The notes: generated by a model not told the origin, from the sequence alone. DNA of 12,300 bases from Verrucomicrobiota bacterium (GCA_003219675.1 QHPW01000384.1:6420-18719); one strand, 5' to 3'. Positions 1-5,549 are shown, numbered from the stretch's first letter. Program-made: numbers and translations.

Positions 1-110
1 AGCGTTGCGCCGGTCAGTTTTGGTGAACCGGAAACGACGCGTTTGATTTCGTGCGCCAGCTTCGCATGAGTCTTCTGCAAACCGGCTCTGAGTTTCTGCA
101 AAAGAGTCAT
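1..110 (-). CDS. ftsY: FtsY, signal recognition particle receptor (N-terminal fragment, runs off the window)
   Basis: Read on the minus strand from ATG at 110, the frame is open to the window edge and encodes 36 residues beginning MTLLQKLRAGLQKTHAKL. The pattern LxQKLRxGLxKT, followed by a basic linker and ending SPKLTGATL, is how many bacterial FtsY proteins begin (the start of the N domain of the SRP receptor GTPase). The GTPase G motifs would lie outside the window, so this is a recognition from the N-terminus only. FtsY docks ribosome-SRP complexes at the inner membrane. The start overlaps the stop of the PHP gene in an ATGA arrangement (TGA 107-109, ATG 108-110), which suggests translational coupling. 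No separate Shine-Dalgarno sequence is visible, because the preceding DNA is an octamer repeat array. Confidence 0.75.
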   Translation of the reverse strand, partial: MTLLQKLRAGLQKTHAKLAHEIKRVVSGSPKLTGAT

Positions 111-1030
111 TCGTTAAATGGTTGAATCGTCAAGGCGTTGAATCGTTGAATCGTCGAGGCGTCGAGAGGTTGAACCGGTTTAACGGTTAAACGGTTTAAC
201 GGTTCAACGCTCTTTCGATTTGCTGATTTGCTTTTGAGTTTCTCGACGTATTCGTAAGGCAGCCTGACGGTGCCGATGAGCGGTTTGCCTTTGCTCAGGC
301 CGTGACAATCCGAGCCGCCGGTGATGGCCAGGTTGAGTTCCTTCGCCAGGCGCAGGTAGTGTTCGGAGGCCGAGTGGCTGTGTTTGGTGTGGAAACATTC
401 CAGCCCATCCAGACCGGCGCTCACCAGGTCGGGAATGATTCCGTCGGTGCGGTTCAAGCCGGGATGCGCCATGACCGCGAGGCCGCCTGCCTGATGGATC
501 AACGCAATGGCCTCGAGCGCGGAGATTTTGAACTTCGGCACCCACGCCGGCCGGTTCTTTTTCAGGAACCGTTCGAAGGCCTCGTCGAGGTTTGCGCAGA
601 AGCCGCCCATCACCAGCGCGCGGGCCACGTGCGGGCGACCGGGCGAGCGACAGTTGGCGATGGCGAAAACCGCGTCGGCTTGCAGCGGGATGTTATGCTG
701 GTTCAGCCGGGCGACCATTTCGCGAATGCGGTTCTGGCGCACCTTTTGGAATTCGGCCATTTCGGCCAGCAGCCTCGGATTTTGTGAATCGACAAAGTAA
801 CCGAGCAAATGCAGCTCGTTGCCGTCCAACTCCGCAGTCAGTTCCGTGGCCGGTAGAAACTCGATACCGGCCTTTTTGCAGGCCAGGGTCATGCGAGCGC
901 AGCCTTCCACCGTGTCGTGGTCGGTCAATGCAATGGCGGCCAGTCCGAGTTGCCGGGCGCGGTCGGCAAGTTCCTCGGGCGTGTAGGTGCCGTCGGAAAA
1001 AATCGTGTGCAGGTGGAGATCGGCGAACAT
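107..1030 (-). CDS. PHP-domain metal-dependent phosphoesterase (YciV/RNase AM-like)
   Basis: The protein has 307 residues from ATG 1030. The frame is open further upstream to 1141, but the true PHP start MFADLHLHTIFSDGTYTP is at 1030, and upstream codons fall in a heptamer repeat. PHP metal ligands are visible: HxH at residues 6 and 8, D13, TDHD at 36-39, E63, H74, GRPH with H134, AHPG with H189, and GGSDCH with D241 and H243. This is the YciV/TrpH group, whose characterised members hydrolyse 3',5'-nucleoside bisphosphates or trim RNA 5' ends; the substrate here is inferred only from family. The last 32 residues or so (from about 275) are encoded by a 12-unit octamer array and look like repeat-derived tail rather than domain. 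It lies downstream of the four-helix-bundle gene and overlaps ftsY by ATGA. Confidence 0.88.
   Translation of the reverse strand: MFADLHLHTIFSDGTYTPEELADRARQLGLAAIALTDHDTVEGCARMTLACKKAGIEFLPATELTAELDGNELHLLGYFVDSQNPRLLAEMAEFQKVRQNRIREMVARLNQHNIPLQADAVFAIANCRSPGRPHVARALVMGGFCANLDEAFERFLKKNRPAWVPKFKISALEAIALIHQAGGLAVMAHPGLNRTDGIIPDLVSAGLDGLECFHTKHSHSASEHYLRLAKELNLAITGGSDCHGLSKGKPLIGTVRLPYEYVEKLKSKSANRKSVEPLNRLTVKPVQPLDASTIQRFNALTIQPFNE
113..208. repeat. Octamer array, 12 units, coding the C-terminus of the PHP protein
   Basis: Plus-strand words of exactly eight bases follow one another: GTTAAATG, GTTGAATC, GTCAAGGC, GTTGAATC twice, GTCGAGGC, GTCGAGAG, GTTGAACC, then GGTTTAAC, GGTTAAAC, GGTTTAAC, GGTTCAAC. 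Twelve words fill 96 bases. The word changes but the period holds. Read on the minus strand, it supplies the last 32 or so codons of the PHP gene and ends four bases before its stop codon. Confidence 0.85.
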
Positions 1031-1035
1031 TTTCA

Positions 1036-1060
1036 GTCCAAAGTCCAACGTCCAAAGTCC
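1036..1060 (-). repeat. Short heptamer array (GGACTTT/GGACGTT), minus-strand orientation
   Basis: On the minus strand the words GGACTTT, GGACGTT, GGACTTT and a partial GGAC run up to the start codon of the PHP gene at 1030. The same words occur in opposite orientation at 1546-1629, so the two arrays form inverted flanks around the four-helix-bundle gene. The last GGA lies 6 bases before the ATG and could serve as a weak ribosome binding site. Confidence 0.8.
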
Positions 1061-1082
1061 GATGTCGGCGCGATCCGAAAGG

Positions 1083-1472
1083 TCATTTGAATTTACTGCC
1101 GCGCAATTTGGATTGGCGCAAGTAGGCCATGAAGCCGGCAATCAGGCGGCCAACATCAATGGTCTCAGTGTAAAGCCCGTCGAACTGGACCGGCGTGACA
1201 TAGCCTTGGTCCAGTGCGACATACAGTTGCGAGCGCACTTCGCCGCAGGAGGCTTTGGCTGTTGAGAGGAACTGAATGAATTCATTGTCGCCCCCGCGCT
1301 CAAAACCTTCGGCGATGTTGGACATGATTGAGATGGAAGCGCCGCGCATCTGGCCGCGCAGTTCAAAATCCTTCGCAAAGTTGCCCTGTTTGGAAGCGTC
1401 ATACACGTGCTGCATCAGTTCTCGCGCCTTTTGCCAGCTCAACATGTCTTCGAATCGCGTGATCTTTGCCAT
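1083..1472 (-). CDS. Four-helix-bundle protein (23S rRNA intervening-sequence / S23 family)
   Basis: The 129-residue product matches the S23/IVP four-helix-bundle family. Recognisable elements are an N-terminal FEDMLSWQKARELM helix, FAKDFELRGQMRGASISI in helix two, the family signature SNIAEGFERG at about residues 51-60, FIQFLSTAKASCGEVRSQL in helix three, and a C-terminal helix before a basic tail. ATG at 1472 is preceded by AAAGGA about eight bases upstream, a reasonable ribosome binding site. Family members were first found as ORFs in insertions within 23S rRNA genes and are related in fold to Avd, the accessory protein of diversity-generating retroelements; their biochemical role is largely unknown. 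Here it is a free-standing gene with inverted heptamer arrays on both sides, between nusB and the PHP gene, all on one strand. Confidence 0.88.
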   Translation of the reverse strand: MAKITRFEDMLSWQKARELMQHVYDASKQGNFAKDFELRGQMRGASISIMSNIAEGFERGGDNEFIQFLSTAKASCGEVRSQLYVALDQGYVTPVQFDGLYTETIDVGRLIAGFMAYLRQSKLRGSKFK

Positions 1473-1545
1473 AGGGCTGTCCTTTCTTTTATCGGTTTTG
1501 GTTTGTGTTTATGCATTTCCAAAAAACTTCGCCCACGAGGACCTC

Positions 1546-1629
1546 GGACATTGGACATTGGACATTGGACTTTGGACATTGGACATTGGACATTGGACTT
1601 TGGACATTGGACTTTGGACATTGGACTTT
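1546..1629 (+). repeat. Perfect-period heptamer array, 12 units of GGACATT/GGACTTT
   Basis: Twelve contiguous seven-base words, each GGACATT (A) or GGACTTT (T), occur in the order A A A T A A A T A T A T. The only variable base is the fifth. The array starts about 70 bases upstream of the four-helix-bundle start codon and ends four bases before the nusB stop triplet (1634-1636). All three plus-strand frames stay open through it, giving artefactual ORFs of the DIGHWTL type. Confidence 0.95.
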
Positions 1630-1633
1630 GAAC

Positions 1634-2134
1634 TCATTTGACAATGCGGGCCGGGCGCATCAGTTCGCCTTTGATCTTGTCGAGGATGCCGTTGACGAAC
1701 TTGCCGCTGTCCTGGGTGGAAAATTTTTTGGCGATGTCCACCGCTTCGTTGATGCTGACCACGGGCGGAATGTCCTCACGGTGGAGCATCTCGTAAATCG
1801 CGAGGCGGAGGACGTTCCGGTCCACCACCGCCATGCGGTGCAGTTCCCAGTTTTGGGCGCACTTCTTGATTTGCTCATCAATCTCATTGCGATGTTCGAG
1901 CGTGCCCCGGATCAGCGGCTCGGCAAAAAGCCGCACGGCGGACTCTTCGGCGGTGGGAGGCGGTAGCTCGGCTTTTTCTCCCCAGGTGGCCGGGCCTTTG
2001 TCTTCGGCGAGCGCGGCGGTCTGTTGCGAGTCCCAGAACTGATCGAGCGCCTCCTCCAGATTGCCGGGAGGATTCAAATCGTACTGGAAAAGGAATTGCA
2101 CCGCGCGTTCGCGCGCTTCCCGTCGTGTGCCCAT
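1634..2134 (-). CDS. nusB: NusB, transcription antitermination factor
   Basis: The 166-residue product begins MGTRREARERAVQFLFQYDLN, the standard NusB opening (R-R-x-A-R-E-x-A-x-Q-x-L-F-Q). The C-terminal half has the family pattern: ELHRMAVVDRNVLRLAIYEML, then IPPVVSINEAVDIAKKFSTQDSG, then KFVNGILDKI. NusB binds boxA RNA with NusE (S10) and supports rRNA antitermination. It is about 25 residues longer than the E. coli protein because of an acidic/Pro-rich insert near residues 40-65 (around DKGPATWGEKAELPPPTAEES). ATG 2134 is the only sensible start. Upstream lies a repeat-filled 211-bp gap; downstream is the heptamer array and then the four-helix-bundle gene on the same strand. Confidence 0.95.
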   Translation of the reverse strand: MGTRREARERAVQFLFQYDLNPPGNLEEALDQFWDSQQTAALAEDKGPATWGEKAELPPPTAEESAVRLFAEPLIRGTLEHRNEIDEQIKKCAQNWELHRMAVVDRNVLRLAIYEMLHREDIPPVVSINEAVDIAKKFSTQDSGKFVNGILDKIKGELMRPARIVK

Positions 2135-2148
2135 ACGGCGGCAAGAAT

Positions 2149-2176
2149 GAAGGAGGAAGGCGGAAGGCGGAAGGAA
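2149..2176 (+). repeat. Short heptamer array (GAAGGCG), 4 units
   Basis: Words GAAGGAG, GAAGGCG, GAAGGCG, GAAGGAA follow with a seven-base period just upstream of the nusB start codon (2134, minus strand). On the transcribed strand it is a CCTTC-rich leader. Confidence 0.7.
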
Positions 2177-2193
2177 AAACTGCGCTTCAACTC

Positions 2194-2346
2194 AACCACA
2201 AATGAACACGAATGAACACAAATGGGTTCAGTGACTGGAGGACCCCGTCGTCAGACTCCAGGCGATAATAATGAGGCATCCCATCGGCCGGTGCGCGTCG
2301 GTTGCTACCGCGCCTGATTCGTGTGAATTCGTGTCCATTCGTGGTT
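2194..2346. repeat. Paired inverted 10-base-period element between selW-like gene and nusB
   Basis: The left arm (2196-2225) consists of CCACAAATGA, ACACGAATGA, ACACAAATGG. The right arm, read on the minus strand (2344-2315), consists of CCACGAATGG, ACACGAATTC, ACACGAATCA. Thus two 30-base arms of the same 10-base words face each other across an 89-base centre. The centre holds a small hairpin-capable segment (CTGGAG near 2235, CTCCAG near 2256). The right arm abuts the stop codon of the selenoprotein gene (2346-2348). Confidence 0.85.
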
Positions 2347-2597
2347 CAAACCCGGTCGCCCGCCTGACCGGCCAGCGCCTGACGGACGGCGGCGAGGACC
2401 TTTTTGTCCGGCGGAAAGAAGATCAGGCCCTTTTTGGCGACGGCCCTGTCGCCGACCAGCACGGTGAACTCGCCGAGGCCGCCCTCGACCAGTTCGGCCT
2501 TCACACCCAATTCGCGTTCGAGGAGGGCCGCCACACGGACGGCCCGCGGTTTATACGACGCTCAGGTCTTGCAGTAGCGTATCGTGATGGCGTTCAT
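2346..2597 (-). CDS. SelW/Rdx-family selenoprotein with in-frame UGA (CxxU motif)
   Basis: From ATG 2597 the frame reads MNAITIRYCKT, then TGA (2562-2564), then ASYKPRAVRVAALLE, and continues to a TGA stop at 2346, for 83 residues counting selenocysteine at position 12. This gives C9-x-x-U12 on the first beta strand followed by an SYK helix start, as in the selT/selW/selH (Rdx, thioredoxin-like) family. The rest fits that fold: an ELGVKAELVEGGLGEFTVLV beta-hairpin region, a KKGLIFFPPDKK loop and a terminal VLAAVRQAL helix. Family members are small redox proteins. An eight-base-pair hairpin 16 bases after the UGA fits a bacterial SECIS element. ATG overlaps the stop of the upstream membrane-protein gene (ATGA). 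Ordinary calling would start at an internal GTG (2534) and lose the active site. Function depends on selA/B/C/D elsewhere in the genome, not visible here. Confidence 0.85.
2525..2545 (-). promoter_or_regulatory. Putative bacterial SECIS hairpin
   Basis: In the mRNA, GGGCCGUC (2545-2538) pairs with GGCGGCCC (2532-2525) through eight base pairs including one U-G, closing a five-base CGUGU loop. The stem begins 17 bases after the UGA and the apical loop about 25 bases after it, within the 16-37 base window known for bacterial SECIS elements, and the loop has a G in its second position. It lies wholly inside the coding region, as bacterial SECIS elements do. Confidence 0.65.
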
Positions 2598-2884
2598 GTG
2601 GTTGACGTTCCTTCGGCCTTCGTCACCAGAATCGCGCAACCGACGAGCAATGCGGCCCACGCGGAAAATAACATTAGGTCCACGGCCCAAACAGGGAGAT
2701 CGAGCCAAATCGCTTCGCCCGTCGGCCAATCGAATTGTCGGTCGTAATAAACACCGGATGGATGGTCCTGATATGCGATGGCGAAAGTAAATTCGGTGAA
2801 ATCACCGGAGCGCTTCGATTGAATCGGGAAAAAGAAAGCGACGATGCACAACGCGCTCAGGACGAAGAACGCAGTCTTCGTCAT
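2594..2884 (-). CDS. Small two-helix membrane protein of unknown function
   Basis: From ATG 2884 the product is 96 residues. Two hydrophobic segments are evident: TAFFVLSALCIVAFFFPI near the N-terminus and VDLMLFSAWAALLVGCAILV near the C-terminus. They are separated by an aromatic, acidic loop of about 45 residues containing YQDHPSGVYYDRQFDWPTGEAIW. No known family was recognised. The frame is open upstream to a TTG at 2920 (overlapping the moeB stop) with a GTG at 2914; ATG 2884 is chosen because it sits just before the first hydrophobic segment, but no start has a clear ribosome binding site. Its stop overlaps the ATG of the selenoprotein gene, so the two are probably translated together. 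Confidence 0.65.
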   Translation of the reverse strand: MTKTAFFVLSALCIVAFFFPIQSKRSGDFTEFTFAIAYQDHPSGVYYDRQFDWPTGEAIWLDLPVWAVDLMLFSAWAALLVGCAILVTKAEGTSTT

Positions 2885-2916
2885 CCGAACAGCCAAGGTG
2901 CGTTTGCCTTTCACGC

Positions 2917-4065
2917 TCAATACTTCGGCACGGAGGAGTCAACTTCGTCCGCCCAGGCGCTGATGCCGCCTTTGACGCTTTTCAAATACTTGAAGCCTTG
3001 TTCCTTCAGAAACTTCAGCGCCTTCCTCGAGCGGACGCCGCTCTTGCAGTGAATGTAATATTGGAGGTTCGGGTCGAGTTCGGTGAACCGCTGCGGCAGC
3101 GTGCTGAGCGGGAACAGCGGCACTCCATCGACGTGAGCAATCTCGTATTCGTCCGGTTCGCGCACGTCGATGACTCTGACGCCGAGTTTCGGGTCTGCGA
3201 GCGCCTTCTTCATGTCCTGCACGGTGACTTCGTCCGGGTTCTGCGCGGGCGTCTCCGGCTCGGGCGTGATGCCGCAGAACATTTCGTAATCGATGAGCTT
3301 TGTGATCGTCGGGTTGTCGCCGCAGAGCGGGCATTGCGGATCTTTGCGCAGTTTCAACTCGCGGAATTTCATGTCCAGCGCGTTGAACAGGAGCAGCCGG
3401 CCGATGAGCGAACTGCCCTTGCCAAGGGCGAGTTTCAGGATTTCCGTGGCCTGGATGCAACCGATGATGCCGGGCAAGACGCCGAGCACGCCGCCTTCGG
3501 CGCAACTGGGCACCATGCCGGGCGGAGGCGGTTCGGGATAGAGACAACGATAGCACGGCCCGCCCAGGTGCGGCGCGAAAACGCTGGCCTGGCCTTCGAA
3601 ACGGAAGATGGAGCCGTAAACGTTCGGTTTCCGGAGCAGCACGCAGGCGTCGTTGGTGAGATAACGCGTGGGAAAATTGTCCGTGCCGTCCACGACGATG
3701 TCGTATGGCTTGAGGATGTCGAGGGCGTTTTCGCTGGTGAGCCTTGCGTTGTGGAGAACGACTTCGACGCCGGGATTGATGCCGTTGATGGTTTCCTTGG
3801 CCGATTGCGCCTTGGGCCGGCCCACGTCGGCGTCGGTGTGCAGAATCTGGCGCTGGAGATTGGAGAAATCGACGCTGTCGAAGTCAACGATGCCGAGTTT
3901 GCCGACGCCGGCGGCGGCGAGATACATGGCGATGGGCGAGCCGAGTCCGCCCGCGCCGATGCAGAGGACGCTGGTGGAACAGATTTTCTTTTGGCCGGGC
4001 AACCCGACTTCGGGAAGGATCAGATGCCGCGAGTAACGGCGTATCTCTTCGTTGCTTAATTGCAT
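2917..4065 (-). CDS. moeB: MoeB/ThiF-type adenylyltransferase with C-terminal rhodanese domain (MoeZ/MOCS3-like)
   Basis: The 382-residue protein has an E1-like domain (1-265) and a rhodanese domain (about 280-378). Visible in the first are RYSRHLILPEVG, the nucleotide motif GAGGLG at 37-42, the acidic strand DFDSVDFSNLQRQ (61-73), DGTDNFPTRY (126-135), the active-site cysteine in PSCAEGG (C188), and zinc cysteines C171/C174 and C245/C248. The rhodanese loop is HCKSGVRS with C340. Such fusions adenylate and then sulfurate the C-terminal glycine of ubiquitin-like sulfur carriers (MoaD, ThiS, CysO) for molybdopterin, thiamine or cysteine synthesis; which carrier is used is not visible. It is the first gene of a minus-strand run followed by the membrane protein and the SelW-like selenoprotein. 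The gene symbol is by family, not ortholog. Confidence 0.93.
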   Translation of the reverse strand: MQLSNEEIRRYSRHLILPEVGLPGQKKICSTSVLCIGAGGLGSPIAMYLAAAGVGKLGIVDFDSVDFSNLQRQILHTDADVGRPKAQSAKETINGINPGVEVVLHNARLTSENALDILKPYDIVVDGTDNFPTRYLTNDACVLLRKPNVYGSIFRFEGQASVFAPHLGGPCYRCLYPEPPPPGMVPSCAEGGVLGVLPGIIGCIQATEILKLALGKGSSLIGRLLLFNALDMKFRELKLRKDPQCPLCGDNPTITKLIDYEMFCGITPEPETPAQNPDEVTVQDMKKALADPKLGVRVIDVREPDEYEIAHVDGVPLFPLSTLPQRFTELDPNLQYYIHCKSGVRSRKALKFLKEQGFKYLKSVKGGISAWADEVDSSVPKY

Positions 4066-4070
4066 AGATT

Positions 4071-4076
4071 ACTATA
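4071..4076 (-). promoter_or_regulatory. Possible -10 box for a leaderless moeB transcript
   Basis: On the minus strand, TATAGT ends five bases before the ATG at 4065, so the expected transcription start would coincide with the A of ATG. There is no Shine-Dalgarno sequence before this start, which fits a leaderless mRNA. No convincing -35 hexamer is visible at the usual spacing. Confidence 0.3.
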
Positions 4077-4189
4077 TTCGCAGGATCGTAGAGCAGCTTG
4101 CCGATAAATCAAGTCCGCCCCTGAGCGGGCAATGGCTGAGGACACTGCCCTAAACGAATCGAGCGAGCTGAGCGTTGCTCGAGGTATCC

Positions 4190-5065
4190 ATGACCAGACA
4201 ACCGATTCAGCAGTTCGCCATCCGCAATCCGCGGTTGGCGGCGGCACGGTTCCAAACGATTTCCGACTTGCGCCCGACCCTGGCGATCGTGCTGGGCAGC
4301 GGGTTTCATGCAACCGCCCATGCGCTCGAAGTAGACGCAGAGATTCCGTACGCGAAACTGCCTGGTTTTCCGCGGGCGAGCGTTACCGGGCATGTGGGCA
4401 AAGCGTTGTTGGGGACGATGGGCGGGACGCCCGCGTTGGTGCTGAGCGGACGGGCGCACTATTACGAGGGTTATGCGATGGAGGAGGTAACGTTTCCGAT
4501 CCGTGCGCTCGCGGCGTTTGGGATCCAGGCCGTGTTGTTGACCAATGCCGCGGGCGGAATCAATCGGCGATTCCGCGCCGGCGATTTCATGGCGCTGAGC
4601 GACCATATCAACTTTATGGGAGTCAACCCGCTGCGTGGATCGGGAGCGCATGACAAATCGCGCTTTGTCGATTTGACCCGGGCCTACGACCCGGACTTGA
4701 ATCGTTTGCTGAAGCGAGCGGCGCGCGAAGCGGGGTGCGTCCTGCGCACAGGTGTTTACCTGGCGGTGTCGGGGCCAAGTTACGAAACGCCGGCTGAAAT
4801 TCGCGCGTTTGCGCGTTTGGGCGCGGACGCCGTCGGCATGAGCACGGTTCCGGAAGCGATTGTGGCGCGGCAGTGCGGCCTGCGGGTCGCAGCAGTATCG
4901 TGCATCACGAACCTGGCGGCCGGGAGAAGCAGGCATTTGCTGTCGCACGCCGATGTGCTGGCCGGGGCGGAGCAGGTCAAACAACAGGCGTCGCGATTGC
5001 TCTCAAACCTCGCGAGGTTTTACGGCCGGAAAAATCCCGAATCCGGAACCAAGAGTGAAGAATGA
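4190..5065 (+). CDS. Purine nucleoside phosphorylase (trimeric, 6-oxopurine type)
   Basis: The 291-residue protein cleaves purine nucleosides with phosphate to base and (deoxy)ribose-1-phosphate. Family residues are in place: VLGSGF (GSG 36-38), GHVG with H68, SGRAHYYEGY (R88, H90, Y92) for phosphate and ribose, LTNAAGGIN, SGPSYETPAE (Y198, E203), VGMSTVPE (M217, S218), and SCITN with N241. E203 and N241 are the pair linked to inosine/guanosine preference. ATG 4190 is chosen over TTG 4175 because GAGG lies five bases upstream and the family fold starts later. Residues 8-16 (QFAIRNPRL) and the tail NPESGTKSEE after FYGRK are encoded by heptamer arrays and are probably not part of the fold. It overlaps cytidine deaminase by 11 bases, forming a salvage pair. 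Confidence 0.93.
   Translation: MTRQPIQQFAIRNPRLAAARFQTISDLRPTLAIVLGSGFHATAHALEVDAEIPYAKLPGFPRASVTGHVGKALLGTMGGTPALVLSGRAHYYEGYAMEEVTFPIRALAAFGIQAVLLTNAAGGINRRFRAGDFMALSDHINFMGVNPLRGSGAHDKSRFVDLTRAYDPDLNRLLKRAAREAGCVLRTGVYLAVSGPSYETPAEIRAFARLGADAVGMSTVPEAIVARQCGLRVAAVSCITNLAAGRSRHLLSHADVLAGAEQVKQQASRLLSNLARFYGRKNPESGTKSEE
4212..4232 (+). repeat. Heptamer array remnant at the 5' end of the PNP gene
   Basis: AGTTCGC, CATCCGC and AATCCGC follow with a seven-base period, then decay (GGTTGGC, GGCGGCA). They encode the QFAIRNPRL segment of the phosphorylase, ahead of the conserved domain. Confidence 0.5.
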
Positions 5066-5074
5066 AGAAAAAGG
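5033..5074 (+). repeat. Heptamer array spanning the PNP stop and cytidine deaminase start
   Basis: AATCCCG, AATCCGG, AACCAAG, AGTGAAG, AATGAAG and AAAAAGG occupy six consecutive seven-base steps. They encode the last ten residues of the phosphorylase and, in another frame, the first residues of the deaminase, including both the GTG start (5055) and the TGA stop (5063). Confidence 0.6.
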
Positions 5075-5522
5075 CAGAGCCTTTTTGCGTCGGCGGCGGC
5101 AAGACAGGTTGATCACCGCGGCGCGCGAGGCGCGCCAACGGGCCGTGGCGCGCCGCTCGGGTTTCAAGGTGGGCGCGGCTTTGCTGACGGCCCGCGGTGA
5201 GATCATCACCGGCGCGAACGTCGAGAGCGCCAGTTACGGTTTGACCTGTTGCGCCGAGCGCGTGGCATTGTTCAAGGCCTTGACCGAGGGCAAGGCCCGG
5301 TTTGTGGCCCTCGGAGTCGTTGCGCGGTCGCCGGGCGGGCCCATGCCTTGCGGCGCGTGTCGCCAACTGCTGGCGGAGTATGCGCCTGAGGCGGCGGTCT
5401 GGGTGGCGGACAGCCGCCGGCCAAAGCAGATCAGGGAGTTTACGGTGGCAGAATTGTTGCCGGCAGCCTTCCTGGATGCAGGGAAAAAAATTGTGGTTGA
5501 GACCGGCCGGGCGAGAAAGTAA
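5055..5522 (+). CDS. cdd: Cytidine deaminase (homotetrameric CDD type)
   Basis: Starting at GTG 5055 the product has 155 residues; the conserved fold begins near RLITAAREARQRAVARRSGF (residue 18). Key motifs are FKVGAALLTARG, the substrate-binding GANVESASYG (N55, E57), the zinc site TCCAERVALF with C66 and proton-shuttling E68, and the second zinc pair in PCGACRQLL (C99, C102). The C-terminal EFTVAELLPAAF matches short tetrameric deaminases such as Bacillus Cdd. It hydrolyses cytidine/deoxycytidine to uridine/deoxyuridine. The GTG lies in a heptamer array; a TTG at about 5109 is an alternative start giving the usual family length of about 137. It overlaps the phosphorylase gene and is followed after 27 bases by the sensor kinase gene. 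Confidence 0.9.
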   Translation: MKNEEKGRAFLRRRRQDRLITAAREARQRAVARRSGFKVGAALLTARGEIITGANVESASYGLTCCAERVALFKALTEGKARFVALGVVARSPGGPMPCGACRQLLAEYAPEAAVWVADSRRPKQIREFTVAELLPAAFLDAGKKIVVETGRARK

Positions 5523-5549
5523 CTTGACTGCGCGTCGGTTGCTGCCTTC

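Larger units (their letters stand above)
1036..1629. other. Putative cassette: four-helix-bundle gene bounded by inverted heptamer arrays
   Basis: A single gene (1083-1472) is enclosed by arrays made of the same seven-base words in inverted orientation (1036-1060 and 1546-1629). It sits between nusB and the PHP gene on the same strand. The arrangement resembles a small mobile or domesticated unit with terminal inverted repeats. No target-site duplication or transposase was found, so mobility is inference. Confidence 0.4.

Noticed and set aside
1031..1141. N-terminal extension of the PHP protein from 1141
   Set aside because: The extension is encoded by the end of the four-helix-bundle gene and the heptamer words; the PHP fold begins at ATG 1030.
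1546..1629. CRISPR or minisatellite protein repeat
   Set aside because: Units are seven bases without spacers; there are no cas genes and no conserved protein frame.
1505..1966. Plus-strand ORF with repeated DIGHWTLDFG peptide
   Set aside because: It is a reading of the heptamer array, in which all three frames stay open, followed by the antisense of nusB.
2346..2534. 62-residue protein from GTG 2534 as the complete gene
   Set aside because: It lacks the first strand and redox motif of the family; sequence upstream continues in frame through a UGA to an ATG overlapping the previous stop.
2998..4059. 353-codon plus-strand ORF opposite moeB
   Set aside because: Antisense shadow of a well-conserved gene; composition (RVEFGEP, AERE-type strings) has no recognisable domain.
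4175..4189. TTG start at 4175 for purine nucleoside phosphorylase
   Set aside because: ATG 4190 has GAGG at good spacing and both lie ahead of the conserved fold.
4066..4189. Riboswitch or strong terminator in the divergent moeB-PNP gap
   Set aside because: Only short weak stems (CCGC/GCGG near 4112-4125) were seen; no T-run or known aptamer core.
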